Positions 46,678 to 57,700 of a stretch of 64,000 bases of DNA are shown piece by piece. Made by a program: the position numbers and the translations under genes. Each line of letters opens with the position of its first letter. Position 1 is the first letter of the stretch. Below the pieces are notes generated by a model. That model made no database searches and was not told the DNA's origin. It saw only the letters and a list, made by a program, of their open reading frames with translations. The stretch lies in NCBI GenBank assembly GCA_946807835.1, contig OX327699.1:5387001-5451000 (forward strand), given 5' to 3'. This stretch comes from Ailanthus altissimus. Its lineage: Eukaryota; Streptophyta; Magnoliopsida; Sapindales; Simaroubaceae.

Positions 46678-48261
46678 TAATATGAATTAATTATGTTTAA
46701 TATTTTCATCTTTCAAGCTTAATATTTGTTTATTTTTAAATTAAAATTATTTGACTTTTTTATGTGCTTTATTGCTATTTTGTAGATTTAAAATCTATAA
46801 AATAAATAGGAATGAAAATCTAACAAAAAAATTAAACCAAAAATATCAAATTTGCTATAGTACCCAATTATGATATATTACTACAGTGATAAGCTACAGT
46901 GACTTTACTATAGTGCCACACTATGGCGCTGCGTGAACAGTAACGCATGAACAGTACATGTAAATAGTATTCATAAATTGTACCCTAATCTGATTTATAT
47001 TTAATATTTTACTCTAATTTAAAAACATAAAACCTATAAATAGAAGACCAAAAAGTCTAATTCAAAAAAAGAAAGAAAAAAGAAGAGAGAGATAGAGCAA
47101 TTTTTAGAGCATTAAGAAGATTAGAAGATTAAAAGTTGCAACAAAATTAGTTTTATCTCTTCAACTCTTTATCTTTTCTAATTTTCTATGTTTTTCATGT
47201 GAGAACCCTAATGAACTTGACAAAAAAATTTAGGTGTTGACCTTAAATAATTTGATATATGATTATAGGATAACAACTATGAGTTTCATGTGAGATAGAC
47301 ATATACTTATATGACATATATATTATTAATAAATTAATTTTTAATGAATTTTATTTTCATCTGATTACCATAAACATATAAATAATTGTTAGAGTACGAT
47401 ATATTCACTTAACCATCAACAGAGACTTGTAATGATATTAGGGATCTAGCTAACAATTCATATTGAGGGATTATGTCACGGCCCGTGTTTTGTTCTACCT
47501 AGGGGAAGGCCCCAGCGTAGACTCAAGTTTGCACGCGACCGGACACCCCCAAGGAATCGAACCTGACTCTCTGAGCTTATCATGCCTAACGAATTCGTCC
47601 TTGTACCACTTGAGCTGGCCGTAAAAGGCGCCTTTTAATGTCATGGCCCATGTTTTGTTCCACCTAGGGGAAGGCCTTAGCGTAGACTCAAGTTTGCACG
47701 CGACCGAATACCAAACGGACACCCTCAAGAAATCGAACCTGGCTCTCTGAGTTTATCATGCCTAACAAACCCGGAATCGAACCCAGCTCTCTGAGCTGGC
47801 CAGATCAAGTGGTACAAGGACGAATTCGTTAGGCATGATAAGCTCAGAGAGCCGGGTTCGATTCCTTGGGGGTGTCCGTTTGGTGTCCGGTCGCGTGCAA
47901 ACTTGAGTCTACGCTGAGGCCTTCCCCCAAGTGGAACAAAACACGAGCCGTGACAGATTAACTTAAGAAAAGATTAATTGGTTCAAATAACATATCGATG
48001 GATAGTTTTTATCTTAAGTTTTATCTATTCTTGATTCTTCTATTTTATTATCTTTAGTTTTTTTCTATCTTGTTAATTTTTTTGTTATTTAGTTTAGATT
48101 ATTATCTTTTTATTTTTCTTTCGTCTGAATAAAAGTAAAGAGAGACAATTTTATTACTTACTATAAACAATAACAATTTTTCATGAAAATGATATTATAC
48201 TCACATTATATTACTTATTTACGATAGCGTGCATTTACGCTTATCTAGAAATCGCACATAA
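46678..48261 (+). repeat. 3' LTR of the Athila element, interrupted by a foldback element
   Basis: About 1.1 kb of LTR sequence plus the 482-bp insert. TATA region CTATAAATAGAAGACC at about 47034. The TTCATATTGAG-GGATTA site is where the insert entered; the uninterrupted 5' LTR reads TTCATATTGAGAGATTAACTT, which proves the insertion. Confidence 0.85.
47474..47955. mobile_element. Foldback element built from tRNA-like (SINE-like) units
   Basis: 482 bp, starting TGTCACGGCC and ending GCCGTGACA, flanked by a perfect GATTA duplication (47469-47473 and 47956-47960). It contains one ~160-bp unit three times: twice on the minus strand in tandem (47474-47636 and about 47640-47775) and once on the plus strand (about 47798-47955). 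Each unit starts with a pol III-type A box (GCTCAAGTGGTACAAGG) and a B box (GGTTCGATTCC) at tRNA-like spacing. The two arms can pair into a long hairpin. No protein is encoded. Confidence 0.85.
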
Positions 48262-48269
48262 GTTTTATT

Positions 48270-50110
48270 TCTATAAAACTTTCTATTGAGGCTGTCAATC
48301 TTGGCCAAGTTTTCTTCATCTTGGCTTTTACCATAACGTTGGGCGGTTTGCTCCAAGTGTCTCAATTGTTCATGCCTTTACATGCGCCTCTTTTGAGTCT
48401 CGATCGGCTTAGAATTATTATAACTTTGATATCACCCTAGTCGATCAAATACGCTCTGTCTTAGAATATTGTACTCCCACTTATCAACTCTGCTGGCCCT
48501 AGGCTTGAAAGTTCTTCTAGTTTGGTGCTGTGGAGTCGAACTTGCAATTGATGGGGTTAGTTCACCAATGACTTTTGCAAAAGTTTTTTGGCATTGTGGA
48601 TAGACCAAATAGGCTATTTTGGAATTCGATTATCTTTTTAGAGCTAACTCTTCTGTTATTATTCTCTCCTTTCGAGAAGCGTCTGCATTAGTATCGCTTA
48701 CTTAGATCTTTATCCTCAGCTTATCAGGAGTCCAATTTGAGCTGAGGATTCTTCGCAAAACCTTCTTCTTAGTGGAAGGTATAACTACATTTATACCACC
48801 GACTGTGAGGAAATGATAAGTTTCAATGATAGGGGCTTTTCCCTTAGAACTAAACTAGAGTCGGCCTTCAATTATTAGCCATTAAAATTTATTTTTGAAC
48901 ACAATATAATTATTTGTATTGTCTCCAAGAGTTGTGCCATTTGTAGTAATCCTTACTGACTCTTTGTTCAAGTGGCGATATGATATGCCCTTCAGATAGT
49001 TTATTTGTTTGTCTTTTAGTAGCCAGTCGAATATCTCATCAGCATTCCTCAAGTAAAAAAGATATTCTTTGGCTATCTAAGTATTCTTGCCGAACTTTTT
49101 ATTTTCTTTAGTGGAAGTCGACTTCTTAAGGACTGACATTGAAATGGAGCTCCTTTTACCACTTCGGCAAGGCACACCTAATCTGAATCTAAATCTTTAA
49201 AGTCGATTTCTGATTCGATGTGGATAACAGCTATATCCAGCTAATCCTTATAATAAGTGCCTTTAAAGGACACCCGTTTTTGATATTTGTCCATAAGAAG
49301 CCTTTCATAACTGGCCATTCGAGTGGCCAATCAAAAAAATCTCTAAATTAATGTCCTTCAAAATGTTCCCTAATTGCAAAGAACATGCCTCTAATGACTA
49401 TAGGTATATAGTCGACTTCAGTGATTTAGGTATAGCATCGCGTTCTGAGCTTTCTGAAGTTCGCTATGTACTTAGATACAAATTCTCCAAGCATTTCCAT
49501 TACCCTAGCTAAGTCAACCAGAGTAACTTCTAAAGGTGACCTATAAAATTAGGCATGAAATTTGTCCTCCATCTGCTCCCAACTGTCAATCGACTTTGGC
49601 ACCAAGTTTGTTTACCAGGTGAAGGCAGTCTTTGTTAAAGAGTTGCAGAATAATCTCAACTTCTAAAAAGGAGATGAGCCGGCCTCCCCACACTAGACAG
49701 TGAACCTTGAGATATGCTCGAAGGTCATGATATTTTCTTCTCTAGAGAACAAAAAGAACTTTAGAATTTTATACCCTTTTAGGAAAGGGAAGAAGGAATC
49801 TATGCTATGGGGGTATATCTTCCTATAAGTCGGCCTTGTTATTGGCTTTAAATCGACCCCCATATTTTATAAAGCTTTAGCCAACATATTTTTATCGATT
49901 CGTTACTCTGATAGCTGGCTGGTCTTTGCAGCACTACGGAGCTAAATTGGATCAACCTTGATTTAGACTAACCGACTAGTTCTTGCTTGAGCTGGCTGGT
50001 GCAACATTCCCAAGTTTATCATATTTTTAGTGGAATCATAGTTGAAAATATATCTAGGCTAGCCTAGTTGGACCTAAAAATTTGTAGACTCAACTCTCTC
50101 AAGTCGTCTT
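48270..50110 (-). pseudogene. Tat gag relic
   Basis: The capsid domain is recognisable at about 49600-49290: DSWEQMEDKFHA, one stop, then FYRSPLEVTLVDLARVMEM and GEFVSKYIANFRKLRTRCYT. RQSVFDRLG near 48450 is a signature of Tat gag C-termini. LTVGGINVVIPSTKKK lies at about 48830-48780. Stops occur every few tens of codons. Confidence 0.72.
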
Positions 50111-50394
50111 AAGATATTAATCAAGTCATGTTGTAAGTCGGCTTGTCCATAATTCTAGCACCAACAATGCTCTTAGAGCTCAAGGTAAGGTCAACTTACA
50201 ATAATGCTACAAGTTTGATCTAATTTTGTCTCAGGTCTCTAAATTCTGTAGAATGCTCCTACAAATGTTCTAATTATTCTCAATTAATGTAAAAAAAAAC
50301 TACCATCATTTAATTGGTGAGCATTGTGCCCAATTGTTGGTTCTCCAAAACAATTTGAGAAATCAACCATGAATGTTAACATAGGATAACGACC

Positions 50395-50484
50395 TTGTTG
50401 GCAGTAGGATATCTCTTTAAGATATTGCTAATTTGTCGATTGTTGGCAGTAGGATATCTCTTTAAGATATTGCTAATTTGTCAA
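50395..50484. repeat. Tandem 45-bp duplication in the Tat leader
   Basis: TTGTTGGCAGTAGGATATCT and the following 25 bases occur twice in a row with one mismatch (GTCGAT compared with GTCAAT), so the duplication is recent compared with the element. Confidence 0.9.
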
Positions 50485-50684
50485 TTGAACAAGTCTTTAA
50501 GATCGTGACCATCACTTATTTCTGCATAAAACGTTACATTTACTAGATCTATAATAGGAGTGCTAGTGGAAATGGTGGTCGACTTTTACCCTTTTTGTGA
50601 AAATTTCAGCAAAAAAATTTTCAACTCTAATAACTTTTGAATTCTTCATCATACTTCTAGTTATTACTTATATACAAATAATTG

Positions 50685-50704
50685 TCTTACTGTGCATGCC
50701 AAAA
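50685..50704 (-). other. Degenerate primer-binding region of the Tat element
   Basis: Just after the 5' LTR on the minus strand, TTTTTGGCATGCACAGTAAG resembles the Tat type TTTGGCGCCCACCGTGGGG. Several bases differ. Confidence 0.5.
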
Positions 50705-50706
50705 AC

Positions 50707-51231
50707 ACGTTCGCAAATAAAAATCAAGAAACTGAATTTTGTGTATGTTTAATGTCCTGTTAGAACGATGAACCACCTTGAATTTACGAGAACTGAGATT
50801 AAATTTTGTCGAATAAACAGTCGAAATTAATTTACAATGAACAAGATTTATGATAAACTTACTGTAAAATAGCATGCGTGCTGTAGAATTTAAATTACTT
50901 CGCGAAAAAGAATAAGCAAAATTCAATAGTAAGGCTAAAAGATCAACAAAGATAATAATCCTAAGTTTAAAGCTTAAAACGAAAAAAGATAAATTGAAAA
51001 AATTATAATTTGTTGTATTATTGAGTTGAATGATGAATCACAATGAAATAATAAGCTTCTATATAGGCTCAATAAACTCTACACTAATCCTAATTTGATA
51101 TGAAAAAGAATTCTAATCAAATACAACAAAACACCTCAAATGGGTTTAACACCCTAATTAGGCCTACTATACAATTTAGGAAAAGGAAATCCCGGGGAGT
51201 CAATTACATAAATTTTGGACCGGAGTCAATA
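50707..51231 (-). repeat. 5' LTR of the Tat element
   Basis: Pairs with 32897-33430. It starts TATTGACTCCGG on the minus strand (mutated TG) and ends near GCGAACG. Its outer edge is 498 bp from the GI stop codon. Confidence 0.85.
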
Positions 51232-51728
51232 ATTAATCAACCTACTAAGTTTTTGCTATCAGTCTCTATCACTGCTTAATTGTGAGAATTTGTACAAGCA
51301 TTAATCAAAGAAAATAATAAGATCAGTAAAATATGGGGAACGAGATTTAACTATCAAATTAAGGACTGTCAAGTTAATTATATGTATTCATTTCATCCCA
51401 CATCAGTATCAAAAGGCTAAATTACATCTGGTAATCTAACCACCAAACTTAAGCTCCAGCCTAAAACATACAAACGAACACGAGCATAATAAAATTATAC
51501 AGCACAGCATAAATCTCATCATGGCCCTGCCTACTGGCTTTAATATACATGATCATCATTGAAGGATTGTCAGGACATTATGATGCTGTTAACTAGAAGA
51601 AAGATAAAAATAATATGAGAATGATACCATTGAAGCCAATAGATCAGGTCATTTCCTATCTGCAAGTCTCACTAGGAAAATTTAATTATAATGACAAACC
51701 TGAAATGGCTGCTGAAAGTTTTTTGAAG
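51232..51728 (-). other. GI 3' untranslated region and spacer
   Basis: Between the GI stop codon and the Tat LTR. Less AT-rich near the stop codon, consistent with 3' UTR. No perfect AATAAA was seen on the minus strand; AT-rich near-matches lie around 51490-51510. Confidence 0.5.
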
Positions 51729-54700
51729 TCATATGGAAATAGTACAACCTAATTCCTTGGCAGCAATATCAAGAAATTGAATAGGCAATCCTGTTGCAAG
51801 TCGACTATGAGCTTCCCAAGTCAAGCATTTTTCAATATCAGCTTGCCAGTCAATAGCATCAATGTTGAAGTACTGAAAGGATGAACCATTGATGCCATTT
51901 CTCCCTACTTGCTTAGAATTAGATTTAATTGAACTGGTATGCAAAATGTCACGAAGAACTGAAGTGCTCAGTGCACGGACGTGTGCACTTGGATGAGAAA
52001 GGCATCGGATGGTGGCTGGTAGACGACACTGCAAAGTTGACACAAACAGAAAGCACATCAGTAAAGGTTTTGCTCGGAGCATAATTGAACAAGGTTAATC
52101 CTTCTCTTGATCAGTCAAAGTTGCTCTTAATCTCAGATGTGAAGTTGTAATGCCGTCTTTCATTCTTTTATTATTTGTTTAAGGAGTAGTTATCAGTGAA
52201 GGGAGGGTTCTTTTTTTTAATATATATAATAAAAAGAAAGTATACCTTTAACAGGTTTGAAAGACCGTCTGCAACTGCTAATCCTGACTCCCCCCACTGA
52301 AGGATAGGCTGAATTGCTCTAGCTGTTGCTTCTAGTAACTGCCATTCAATGTGGATTGAAATGTCAATAAATACTATGCTTTAAGACTAAATTGGAAAGT
52401 GCTATGTAACTTTCCAAATTACCATAAACTTTGAACCAAGAAAAATTTCTTATATGAGGGGTATTTAAAGATGATAGAATTTTGCTTAAAGCAATAAAAA
52501 AATTGCAATTTTTAGGTGGGCTCACGCTCATCAATAGTTCTTTAAATGGATAATCATGTGACTGCATTAACTATTTTTCACAGATGTTACCTCCAGTTGT
52601 GGTAGTGTGCAAGCTTCTCCATCAACAAGCATCCCATCTGTGGCCCGCAGAAGTAGATCCGATGCACTTGCCAGAATTACCAGTGACTCCGGTCTGTTGT
52701 GATTTCTCATTAGCTCCACAATCAGCTTTACAATCCGCTGGTTGACTCTCCACATCTTCTGACCTTGATCATCATCTTTGGCAATCCAAGGCTGCAATTC
52801 CCTTTCCGCCTGACAAGCACACAAAGGGTAATAGTGACTAAACAAATGAAGCAATGGAAACGGAATATTGTACAGGAAAAGGCTACTAATTTGTACATAT
52901 ACTTGGTGCATCTCCTCCTGAATAAGCCATGAAAGAAACGTTACATATATAATTCATAAAAGGTAGCAAAAATTTTTGCTGCATTCAGGAGGAGTTACCC
53001 TCTGGAAACTCAGATGAGGTTCAAATCAGTAACCAATAAGTGAATTTTCACTTTTCAAACAATAATTTACAAGTTGAACAAAATTTGGACCTGAAGAACA
53101 AGGGCTGTTGCTGCTTTCGTTGGTGACGCTGAGACAACATTACACAGTGCATCGACCACCTAAATAAACATAAATAAAATGTCAGACTTACATTTTTTCC
53201 CTTGGAAAGTAGCAATAAAAACTAGCACAAACCTAGAAAACTTTGATCTATTGCATTGATGCTCTACAACTTCATATTGTCTCATGTATGCCAGTTACAT
53301 ACATTGAAGATTCTTGTAGCATTGCAACGCATAAAATACATGAATATACAATTATGGAGAATACTTCATATCATATTATTTAGCAACGTCATACTAAGGC
53401 ATATGCCTCATATGAGTGATGTTCTGATGGCTTGCTCTGCATCTTCAATTTTTAAGAATCTTACTAAGGCCTAGATTGGAACACCAAAAGTTTGAGGCGT
53501 ATCCACAAACATTTTTCTACATTGTGGCAGAACTAATCATAAAAGAATAACCATGAAATTTTTAAACCCAAGTGCTTGCAAAGTGAAACAGTTTGAAGGT
53601 TGTGCCAAATGATAAGAAGAGTATAGTAATGCCTACCTAAATCAAGGACTTAATTGGCTTAACATTAATGGACATAGATTTACTGTTGGAGCGTCATAGA
53701 TAGAGTAATAAGCATATCCATAGAAGAAACAAGTAAACATAGAGATAAGTTGTCAAATGCATAATTTCTACTGAAAACAAAAATTAGGGCTTCTTAAGTG
53801 TGCCAATTTTTTTAGCTTCCTATTATCTTCCCAAAATCTTGTTAAACTAGTGATTTGAATCATTAGGAGTATTATGTTGTTTAAGTTGTAGCATCTTCTA
53901 GTGATATTGATTCAATGAAAAAAAATTATCTATATCAGGGGCAGGTATTAAGTTCAATTACCTGTCTCCATCCTTGTTGGGCAGAGGTACTTTCTGCACT
54001 GGGTTGGGTTTCTGGCGCAGCAATCAGCTTGTTCCATAGGAGTGAAACAACAGAGAAACACAACTCTTGTTTCTCTGCAAGCACAGATCTTAGAGGAACT
54101 TGTGCACTGCAATTAAATCCTATATGCCTGTCCATTGTGAGGAAATTGGCTAAATCTGAAGCATCCATGGGAAAACTTGCAACGCCTTTACCCAAAGTAT
54201 TTCCTGAGCTTTCATCTGAACATGATACTCCTTCACTTTTAAGATGAATCTCTTGATGGGCTGAAGCCTCACCATCCGAGACAGATGCTGTCCCTGAATC
54301 AGAGCAGCCATTATTTGTAGATTTACATTGTTTCCTGCCATCAAAACATGCAAAAGAATCTTTCCAAATAGGTGCGTGCATTAAGTGTGCTTCTAATGGC
54401 TCAGCCTTGTTAACAATTGACGCGACAACTTTTCTGTGAATATCGATGAGGTTATATAGAGATGTTGCCCTACTATAAATTTCATTATCCCACTTGCATC
54501 GCATCAAGACAGAGAGGGCATGCATGCAAGCCTTTGACCGTCTGAAAAGTTCTGAAATATGTGCGGCAACCATAGCCGCAGCCACTATCTCATTTGAACT
54601 GTAACTCCATGATGTGCCTATAGAGGATGGCTTTAGTGAGAACAGTGCCTCTAAAATAGCCAAGATTCTGTGAGTATGATGAATTGCAGACTCAATACTA

Positions 54701-57700
54701 CTTCTGCAGTCATTGGTTGATCCATTTATTTTGGCAAGCTTGGCTCTGGCTTGTACATCTTTGGACTTTGAATGATTACCACCTCTTGAGACCAAAGGGA
54801 ACAACTGAAGCTCGCAAGCAAGTGCACAAACAGCAGCCAAAACATAGGAATCAAATGCTGCAACAGGCCCTTGTTTTTTTATCTTTCTAGTCTTTAGATC
54901 TTTCTGTAAGTTCCCGGTGCTTTCATCAGGAAAATAACTTTCACCCCTTGGTTTTTTGCTGCCATTGGACTGAGCTTCATGGCTAACGCACACAGTTAAG
55001 ACAACAAATAGTAGGCGTGAAGCAAGCTCCACAGAGGCACATGATTCTAAAAACAGTGAGTGGACCATTGTCCGAAGCTCTGCCACAGCAAGATTTTTGG
55101 AGGCAGATCCCATGCCAGAAAAATATCTTGTTCTTTTAGGGTGTTCTCCGGAGGACTCAGGTGGAAAAGTTCTTTTAAGAATTGCTTCGACAGTAGCCAC
55201 AAATATCTTCATGAGACATGCTTCTGATGGACTTCCACGAGGAAGATATTCCAGGACTTTAAGGAGAGGTATGTAGAGGTTCCATGACAATATGGGAGGT
55301 TGCAATGGTGTGGCAACTATGATTTCAGGAAGATCAACAGCGGAGGAACTTAAAGGAATCAGGCCATAAGCAGCTTCCCATATAGTGCAAATTCTCCATT
55401 CAACCTCAGGGCCATGAGCACAAAGCACTGATGCAATCCCTTGGGCTGTGGCTTCAATGGTTGCTTCAGCTGCTGGAACTTCTATCTGTTTAGACAATTT
55501 TTTGGGATGATAATCAGATATAGTAAAATTATACATTTGTGTTGCAAGCAAAAAGAAAAAAAAAAAAGTAAAAAGGTTTTTAGTTTCTTAAACAACTCTG
55601 CAAGCAGAAGCATAAAACCCAATTAGTAAACGAATGATAAGTCGACAATTAACACTGATGACCAGTACCTGCTTCCTGTAGCTTGAAATATAACCGCCCA
55701 AAGGTTCATGTTGAATTTCAACTCCATCAACTTGCCTTAGTGGAGGAAAAAGTAATTCAGGTTGTGATAGAATGCGAAAAAGTAAAGCTGCAGCAGCATC
55801 AGCAGCTACAAATGCACGCATGGACATAGCAACCCCTATTGCACGCAAAAAATGCAAATGCATCCAGTTCCGAGGAAGCTACATCATTAAAAAGAAAGCC
55901 TTGAGACAGGTAAATGATAAAAGGGGAAGACAAAAGGACAAATTTCATTTAATATTAAATCTGAGAAAAAAGTAAGGGCACCATTCTAAAGATTAGAACA
56001 TTAAACTTCTGGGGATATTTCACTATAAAACCATTTCTAACGCCAGAATAAATTAAAACAAGCAAGTAACAGATTTAACATGGTGTAACTTTTCTAATTT
56101 AATGTCCCTTAGATGAATAATATTTAAAATAAACAGAACAAATACCAAGGGAGAAACTGCAGAATTCATATGTAAATACAAAGAATAAAGATCATCCAAA
56201 CAAGTGTAAGGTCCTCTCAAAGAAGCAACAACATCCTTTAATACATCAGTTTGAGGGCAAAATGAACTTCTGCCATTATTACTAAGTCAGTGCTTACTTT
56301 AAAGATTTAAGTAAATCCCAGCCTCACAAAAATTCATCTATTAAAAGAACCCAAAAGACCAATTTCAATAGTGCAAATAGCATCCTGCCTCGGTGCAACT
56401 TCTGCCATTAACCTTCTATAGTATTAATCAGTGAAAGAGTATTATTCAGTTTCATGCCATATTTAAGCACGTTTACAATAGGGTTGACCATGGGTATGGT
56501 AAGGTTCAGCTAGGTTCAGCACTGTTGATAAGATGTTATCCCAGTCTGTCCCCTAGAAGAATAATGATAACCTGAGACTAATTACAAATAGAAGAGAAAC
56601 AATACAACATCATAATTTTAAGATCAGTTTAAATTTTTGAGGCAATATAATGTGGGGTAAGCAAATAATTATTTTTAATAAGTTCTTTCAGACTGGGCTG
56701 TGCAAGTTTTGACCATTGTAAATTTCTTATGGTTTGAGCCCAACACAGTATTTTTATGGTCAAAACTATTGACAGCCAAGCCTGGAAAACCGGCGACATT
56801 TTGAAATATAGAAAGCACAAAATGATATTGCATAAAACAATCTATCCAGCATACATGTATATTAGCATCTAGTTGAACTCAAAATTTTTCTCATAGAATT
56901 AATGACAACTGGAACTCAATCTTATATTGTATATGGGTGCCAAAAGTTTGAATGTCAAAGATAGATTTGAGACTGGCTCAGGCATAGCTTCACAACTTAA
57001 CCAGTAGTATTCAACTTACCCTTATGCCGGTTGCATACTCTTCAGCAGCACGAAGAAGTTCTACAAGCTGTACAGCAGCATCAAGTGCATCTGGCGCCCA
57101 TGATGGTGGTGCTTCCAGAAGTCCAAGAAGCAGTCTTTGAGTGGCACTTGGAGTTGCAATGGCATAATATCTAATGCAGAAATCGAAAAGAAAAAGTAAA
57201 CATTATAATATGTGGTCTATAACAGTTAGCGATAATTGGCATACTCGACAATAGTAAACATGACACCCCAGCCCATGCATGTTCTGTGCCTGTTTGGACA
57301 CTTGTACAAGTTTACACCCTGAGATATTTGATCAGCATGCTGATAACTTCACACGCCAGTTCATTCATGTTCATTTCCAAGTACTCCAGAATATTTTCGG
57401 TAATAGATTTTACTCTCTGGTTCTTGTATGTTCTAACAAGTAAATTCGTAAAATTTGTGCTAAATGCTATGTTAAATCACAATCACAAACATTAATAGCC
57501 ATGGTTTTTATTTCAGATTTTAGGGATCATCTTGTCAAACACCCTACCTTTGGCCAGATTAACACAAGATACTCGTGTTTATTCTCATAGATTGTTGAAC
57601 ATACTGAAGAAAAGTTAGTTAAATAAAATTGAGGATACAGGACTTCACCTATGAAACAAACGTGCATAAGGCTCAAGTGCTGGAAGGCCAGCAACTAGAT

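Larger units (their letters stand above)
42071..48261 (+). mobile_element. Athila-type Ty3/gypsy element with large internal deletion
   Basis: 5' LTR 42071-43313, degenerate primer-binding site at 43319, gag relic, a short integrase C-terminal remnant, polypurine-like tract and 3' LTR 46678-48261. Protease, RT, RNase H and most of integrase are missing, so the interior is only 3.4 kb. Flanks GTTCT (42066-42070) and GTTTT (48262-48266) match at 4 of 5 positions. The element is inserted between gag and protease of the Tat element, on the opposite strand. The solo LTR at 11092-12421 is of the same family. Confidence 0.8.
32897..51231 (-). mobile_element. Tat-lineage Ty3/gypsy element carrying an antisense PMD frame
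   Basis: Two related ~530-bp LTRs in the same orientation bound 18.3 kb. Minus-strand order is 5' LTR (51231-50707), gag (about 50110-48270), a break by an Athila insertion, protease/linker (41565-41281), RT (about 40990-40050), RNase H (39863-39015), integrase (39005-about 38000), then a plus-strand PMD frame and the 3' LTR. Flanks are ATTAT and ATTAA (4 of 5 match). RT box YIDDVVIKSN and the RNase H/linker style are of the Tat-Athila branch. Without the Athila insert the element is ~12 kb, a normal size for the Tat lineage. Heavily mutated and inactive. Confidence 0.8.

Noticed and set aside
47495..47728. 77-residue open frame within the foldback element
   Set aside because: It is a repeated translation of the duplicated tRNA-like unit without any domain.
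47798..47875. Genuine tRNA gene
   Set aside because: A and B boxes are present, but the unit occurs three times in a mobile palindrome and a paired acceptor stem could not be made; tRNA-derived rather than tRNA.
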